DNA from: Gallionella sp.
Lineage (GTDB): Bacteria > Pseudomonadota > Gammaproteobacteria > Burkholderiales > Gallionellaceae
Reading direction: 5' to 3'
DNA: 9,889 bases
NCBI GenBank assembly: GCA_024654105.1
Contig: JANLID010000224.1
Location: forward strand, 1 to 9,889
In this document: piece after piece, positions 7,457-9,889 of the stretch
How the letters are laid out: each line of letters opens with the position of its first letter
Numbering within the stretch: position 1 is the first letter of the stretch
The notes under the pieces: model-generated
What the model saw: only the letters and a program-made list of their open reading frames with translations
Told to the model about the DNA's origin: nothing
Databases searched by the model: none
Made by a program: the position numbers and the translations under genes

Positions 7457-7846
7457 ATGAGCGAAAATTGGCTAAGCAAGGTGAACTGGTCAGAAGACGG
7501 GTTGGTCTCTGCCATTGCGCAGGATGCGACCACCGGGCGGATATTGATGGTGGCTTGGATGGATCGTGATGCACTGCATCTGACCTGGCAGAAAGGCGAA
7601 GCGGTGTATTGGTCGCGTTCGCGCAAGAAACTGTGGCACAAGGGCGAAGAATCCGGACACCTCCAGAAAGTAAAAGAAATCCGGCTGGACTGCGACGGTG
7701 ATGCGATCTTGCTGCAAATTGAGCAACAAGGTGGCATCGCCTGCCATACCGGGCGCGAGAGCTGTTTCTACCGCCGTTTGGAAAAAGGGCAGTGGGTAGA
7801 AGTGGATGCCGTACTAAAATCTCCCGAGGAGATTTACAAGAAATGA
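7457..7846 (+). CDS. hisI: Phosphoribosyl-AMP cyclohydrolase
   Basis: HisI hydrolytically opens the adenine ring of phosphoribosyl-AMP to give ProFAR, the third step of histidine biosynthesis. The 129-residue protein is the monofunctional, zinc-dependent form. It shows VAWMDRDAL, YWSRSRKKLWHKGEESGH, the metal-binding LDCDGDA (Asp78, Cys79, Asp80, Asp82) and the zinc cysteines Cys96 and Cys103 in ACHTGRESCFYR. HisE is encoded separately just downstream, with a 4-base ATGA overlap. ATG 7457 gives the normal N-terminus (MSENWLSKVNW); an in-frame TTG at 7448 would add three residues. Neither start has a visible Shine-Dalgarno, and the hairpin repeat ends only 14 bases before the ATG, which may affect expression. 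Confidence 0.96.
   Translation: MSENWLSKVNWSEDGLVSAIAQDATTGRILMVAWMDRDALHLTWQKGEAVYWSRSRKKLWHKGEESGHLQKVKEIRLDCDGDAILLQIEQQGGIACHTGRESCFYRRLEKGQWVEVDAVLKSPEEIYKK
7826..7831 (+). promoter_or_regulatory. Shine-Dalgarno of hisE inside hisI
   Basis: GAGGAG at 7826-7831 lies 11 bases before ATG 7843, within the hisI 3' end. It favours ATG 7843 over the in-frame upstream ATG at 7792; ATG 7858 is a less likely later alternative. Confidence 0.6.
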
Positions 7847-8181
7847 GTTCGGAAAAAATGGGCACGGATATTTTGCAGCGGCTGACGGAAACGCTGGAGG
7901 CGCGCAAGCAGGCCTCACCGGAAAGTTCTTATGTTGCCAGGCTGTTCAGCAAGGGCGAGGACGCCATCCTGAAAAAAATCGGCGAGGAGGCGACCGAGAT
8001 GATTCTGGCCAGCAAAGGGGGCGACAAGACCCATCTGGTGTACGAAACCGCCGATTTGTGGTTCCATTGCATGGTGCTGCTGGCAAAACATGATTTGAGC
8101 ACGGACGATGTGCTGAACGAACTGGCGCGCCGCGAGGGTTTGTCTGGTATTGCGGAAAAAGAAAGCAGGCAAAAGGATTGA
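7843..8181 (+). CDS. hisE: Phosphoribosyl-ATP pyrophosphohydrolase
   Basis: HisE removes pyrophosphate from phosphoribosyl-ATP, the second histidine step, supplying HisI. The 112-residue all-alpha protein belongs to the MazG-like NTP pyrophosphohydrolase superfamily. It shows SYVARLFSKGEDAILKKIGEEATEMILA, whose EExxE glutamates bind the metal, followed by ETADLWFHCMVLLA with its conserved Glu and Asp. Length is close to the usual monofunctional enzyme. The start overlaps hisI by 4 bases (ATGA), a standard coupling arrangement. The gene ends 2 bases before hinT. A few lysine- and glutamate-rich residues after the domain are ordinary. Confidence 0.95.
   Translation: MSSEKMGTDILQRLTETLEARKQASPESSYVARLFSKGEDAILKKIGEEATEMILASKGGDKTHLVYETADLWFHCMVLLAKHDLSTDDVLNELARREGLSGIAEKESRQKD
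8171..8176 (+). promoter_or_regulatory. Shine-Dalgarno of hinT
   Basis: AAAAGG at 8171-8176 lies 7 bases before ATG 8184, overlapping the end of hisE. The spacing fits ATG 8184 and not the in-frame TTG at 8178. Confidence 0.6.
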
Positions 8182-8183
8182 GC

Positions 8184-8531
8184 ATGGACAACTGCATCTT
8201 TTGCAAGATTGCACGCGGTGAAATTCCCTGCCGCAAGGTATATGAAGACAGCGAAGTGCTGGCGTTCCACGACATCAATCCGGTCGCGCCAGTGCATTTC
8301 ATGATGATCCCGAAGCTGCATCTGGCTTCATTGGTAGAAGCCGGGGAAGCGCACACTGCTTTGCTCGGCAAAATGCTGCTGCTCGCGCCCAGGCTGGCAA
8401 AAGAACAAGGCCTGGAAAACGGATTCCGCGCCGTGATCAATACCGGTAAGGGCGGTGGGCAAGAAGTGTTTCATTTGCACATACATGTTATTGGCGGTGG
8501 TAATATTCCGCCTATGGTGCGGCGCAGTTAA
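8184..8531 (+). CDS. hinT: Histidine triad nucleotide-binding protein (HinT/HIT family)
   Basis: HinT proteins are cytoplasmic homodimeric purine nucleoside phosphoramidate hydrolases. Their cellular role is incompletely understood, and they have no catalytic step in histidine synthesis. The 115-residue product begins with MDNCIFCKIARGEIP, where Cys4 and Cys7 match the potential metal-binding CxxC of many HIT proteins. It contains VLAFHDINPVAPVHFMMIPK and ends with the histidine triad HLHIH (His97, His99, His101), in which the middle histidine is the expected nucleophile. Position between hisE and tatA is common in proteobacteria; I read it as operon membership rather than functional linkage. 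A perfect 12-base duplication includes its last codons and stop. Confidence 0.93.
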   Translation: MDNCIFCKIARGEIPCRKVYEDSEVLAFHDINPVAPVHFMMIPKLHLASLVEAGEAHTALLGKMLLLAPRLAKEQGLENGFRAVINTGKGGGQEVFHLHIHVIGGGNIPPMVRRS

Positions 8532-8546
8532 TTTCGCAGTTAATTT
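8523..8546 (+). repeat. Perfect 12-base tandem duplication across the hinT stop codon
   Basis: CGCAGTTAATTT occurs twice head to tail, at 8523-8534 and 8535-8546. The first copy encodes the last two HinT residues (Arg-Ser) and the TAA stop; the second lies in the spacer before tatA. The tatA Shine-Dalgarno starts 2 bases later. It looks like a small slippage duplication that lengthened the hinT-tatA spacer from 18 to 30 bases without changing either protein. Confidence 0.85.
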
Positions 8547-8547
8547 C

Positions 8548-8553
8548 AAGGAG
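8548..8553 (+). promoter_or_regulatory. Strong Shine-Dalgarno of tatA
   Basis: AAGGAG at 8548-8553 is a near-perfect ribosome-binding site 8 bases before ATG 8562. It is the best in the window, consistent with the high TatA stoichiometry relative to TatB and TatC known from other bacteria. Confidence 0.75.
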
Positions 8554-8561
8554 AAACTGAA

Positions 8562-8795
8562 ATGGGTTCATTTAGCATCTGGCACTGGCTGATTGTATTG
8601 CTGATTGTCGTATTGGTCTTCGGCACCAAAAAGCTGCGCAGCATCGGCAGCGACCTGGGCGGAGCAGTGAAGGATTTCAAGGAAGGAATGCGTGATGACG
8701 AATCCAAACCGGCACAGCGGAATGGGCAGGTCATTGAAGGCGAGGTGTCATCCAGGGCGCAGGTAAAAGAAGACAAATCAAATACACATGTTTGA
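8562..8795 (+). CDS. tatA: Sec-independent (twin-arginine) translocase subunit TatA
   Basis: TatA oligomerises in the inner membrane to form the passage through which folded twin-arginine substrates cross. The 77-residue product has the family layout. A short periplasmic N-terminus and one membrane helix (about residues 5-20) lead to the FGTKKL hinge at 20-25. An amphipathic helix (RSIGSDLGGAVKDFKEGM) follows, and then a charged, disordered tail. His8 stands where E. coli TatA has Gln8, a variation I believe occurs in related bacteria. Distinction from TatB rests on FGTKKL rather than a GPERLP hinge. A strong Shine-Dalgarno precedes it, and the 3' end overlaps tatB by 8 bases. Confidence 0.96.
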   Translation: MGSFSIWHWLIVLLIVVLVFGTKKLRSIGSDLGGAVKDFKEGMRDDESKPAQRNGQVIEGEVSSRAQVKEDKSNTHV

Positions 8796-9144
8796 TATCG
8801 CGTTTTCGGAACTGGTCATCATTATGCTGGTGGCGCTGGTAGTCATCGGCCCGGAGCGGCTGCCGAAGGTGGCGCGTACCGCAGGACATTTATGGGGACG
8901 GGCGCAACGCTACGTGCAAAATGTCAAAAACGACATTACCAACGATCTGGCCATTCAAGAAGCACGTCAGTTGCAAGCCAGCATCAAGGAGAATCTCTCA
9001 GCCATTGAGCAATCCACGCGCGAGGCCATACTGACAGTGGAACAGAAGATATTGCAGGCGCAATCCGACATCTCTCCTGCCACACCAGACGAACAAAACC
9101 CATCCGCTGCACAAACTCCCGGCAGGCCAAGCAAACCAGTTTGA
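8788..9144 (+). CDS. tatB: Sec-independent (twin-arginine) translocase subunit TatB
   Basis: TatB pairs with TatC to form the twin-arginine signal-peptide receptor at the inner membrane. The 118-residue product starts MFDIAFSELVIIMLVALVVIGPERLPKVAR. It has the conserved Glu8 in the single membrane helix (about 6-20) and the GPERLP hinge at 21-26. An amphipathic helix, a long charged helical segment and a proline/alanine-rich tail follow. The length is somewhat shorter than E. coli TatB (171 residues), but tails vary in this family. ATG 8788 overlaps the tatA end by 8 bases and has no strong Shine-Dalgarno, which suggests coupled translation at a lower rate than tatA. The stop overlaps the tatC start by one base. 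Confidence 0.95.
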   Translation: MFDIAFSELVIIMLVALVVIGPERLPKVARTAGHLWGRAQRYVQNVKNDITNDLAIQEARQLQASIKENLSAIEQSTREAILTVEQKILQAQSDISPATPDEQNPSAAQTPGRPSKPV

Positions 9145-9881
9145 TGGGCACCAGTGAAAACCTGATCGCGCACCTGATCGAATTACGCACGCGCCTGCTG
9201 CATCTGGTGATTGCCATATTGCTGGCTTTCATTTGCCTGTTCCCATGGGCCCCAGACCTTTACACCCTGCTGGCGCAACCGCTGCTGGCGAAGCTGCCCA
9301 AGGGCGGGCAAATGATCGCCACCGGGGTGACCACACCATTCTTCGTGCCGGTCAAAGTGGCGATGATGGCCGCATTCCTGATTACCCTGCCCTACACGCT
9401 GTGGCAAATCTGGCAGTTCGTCGCGCCCGGCCTGTACGCGCATGAAAAACGGCTGGTGTTGCCACTCATCATTGCCAGCACGCTATTGTTTTTTTTGGGC
9501 ATGGCATTTGCCTACTTTGCCGCATTTCCGGTTGTTTTCGGCTTCATTACCGGCATCGCGCCGCAGGGCGTGGCGGTGATGACCGATATTAACGAATACC
9601 TCAGTTTCACGCTCGGCATGTTCATGGCGTTTGGCGTAACCTTCCAGGTGCCGGTGGCGGTAGTGATACTGGTACGGATCGGCATGGTTTCAATCGAAGA
9701 ACTACGTGGAATTCGCCCTTACATAATAGTTGGCGCGTTCGTGACCGGGGCGATTTTCACTCCGCCGGACGTGGTGTCACAATTCATGCTGGCAATTCCC
9801 ATGTGGCTGCTCTATGAAGCGGGAATCGTGGTCGCCAGTTGGATAGGCACAAAAAAGACAGCGCCAGCCGACTCCCGGTAG
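9144..9881 (+). CDS. tatC: Sec-independent (twin-arginine) translocase subunit TatC
   Basis: TatC is the polytopic inner-membrane core of the twin-arginine signal-peptide receptor. The 245-residue product has six predicted membrane helices, roughly at 18-35, 70-93, 104-130, 150-178, 190-205 and 207-228. Conserved signature residues are present: HLIELRTRLL with Glu13, near the N-terminus as in E. coli, and PGLYAHEKR with Glu101, equivalent to the E. coli Glu103 used in signal recognition. TPPD in the last periplasmic loop is also typical. ATG 9144 overlaps the tatB stop (TGATG); TTG 9141 just upstream is open but unnecessary. The stop is 8 bases before the window edge, so the gene is complete. 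Confidence 0.97.
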   Translation: MGTSENLIAHLIELRTRLLHLVIAILLAFICLFPWAPDLYTLLAQPLLAKLPKGGQMIATGVTTPFFVPVKVAMMAAFLITLPYTLWQIWQFVAPGLYAHEKRLVLPLIIASTLLFFLGMAFAYFAAFPVVFGFITGIAPQGVAVMTDINEYLSFTLGMFMAFGVTFQVPVAVVILVRIGMVSIEELRGIRPYIIVGAFVTGAIFTPPDVVSQFMLAIPMWLLYEAGIVVASWIGTKKTAPADSR

Positions 9882-9889
9882 CGTCAGCC

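Overview
The window is a compact, entirely plus-strand stretch of a proteobacterial chromosome with moderately high GC. It probably comes from a betaproteobacterium. The inference rests on gene order (late histidine genes followed by hinT and tatABC), a monofunctional HisB, separate hisI and hisE genes, and a 412-residue E. coli-type Cca. Genus cannot be fixed from the sequence alone; the Nitrosomonadales/Gallionellaceae area is a guess.

Layout: positions 1-42 are the last 13 codons and stop of an unidentified gene. A 188-base gap follows, with only weak promoter-like signals and a doubtful 28-codon ORF. Positions 231-2165 encode a periplasmic Slt70-type lytic transglycosylase. It overlaps cca (2155-3393), the CCA-adding enzyme, by 11 bases. 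After a 71-base gap comes the histidine block: hisC, hisB, hisH, hisA, hisF, hisI, hisE (3465-8181). It runs directly into hinT (8184-8531) and tatA, tatB, tatC (8562-9881). Most junctions are overlaps or gaps under 20 bases. The main exception is the 115-base hisF-hisI gap, which holds a large imperfect palindrome.

How the genes work together: HisE and HisI turn phosphoribosyl-ATP into ProFAR, HisA isomerises it, HisH-HisF makes imidazole glycerol phosphate and AICAR, HisB dehydrates it, and HisC transaminates the product to histidinol phosphate. The first enzyme (HisG), the last (HisD) and histidinol-phosphate phosphatase are not in the window. HinT hydrolyses purine nucleoside phosphoramidates. 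TatABC forms the twin-arginine export system for folded proteins. Slt and Cca are housekeeping functions in wall turnover and tRNA maturation.

No new system is evident; this is conserved housekeeping DNA. The most interesting non-coding item is the 86-base hairpin repeat between hisF and hisI, built of GCCACAGAG-type units and resembling an interspersed chromosomal repeat inserted in the operon. Smaller oddities are a perfect 12-base tandem duplication across the hinT stop codon, poor ribosome-binding sites for several his genes, and a his cluster starting at hisC right after cca.
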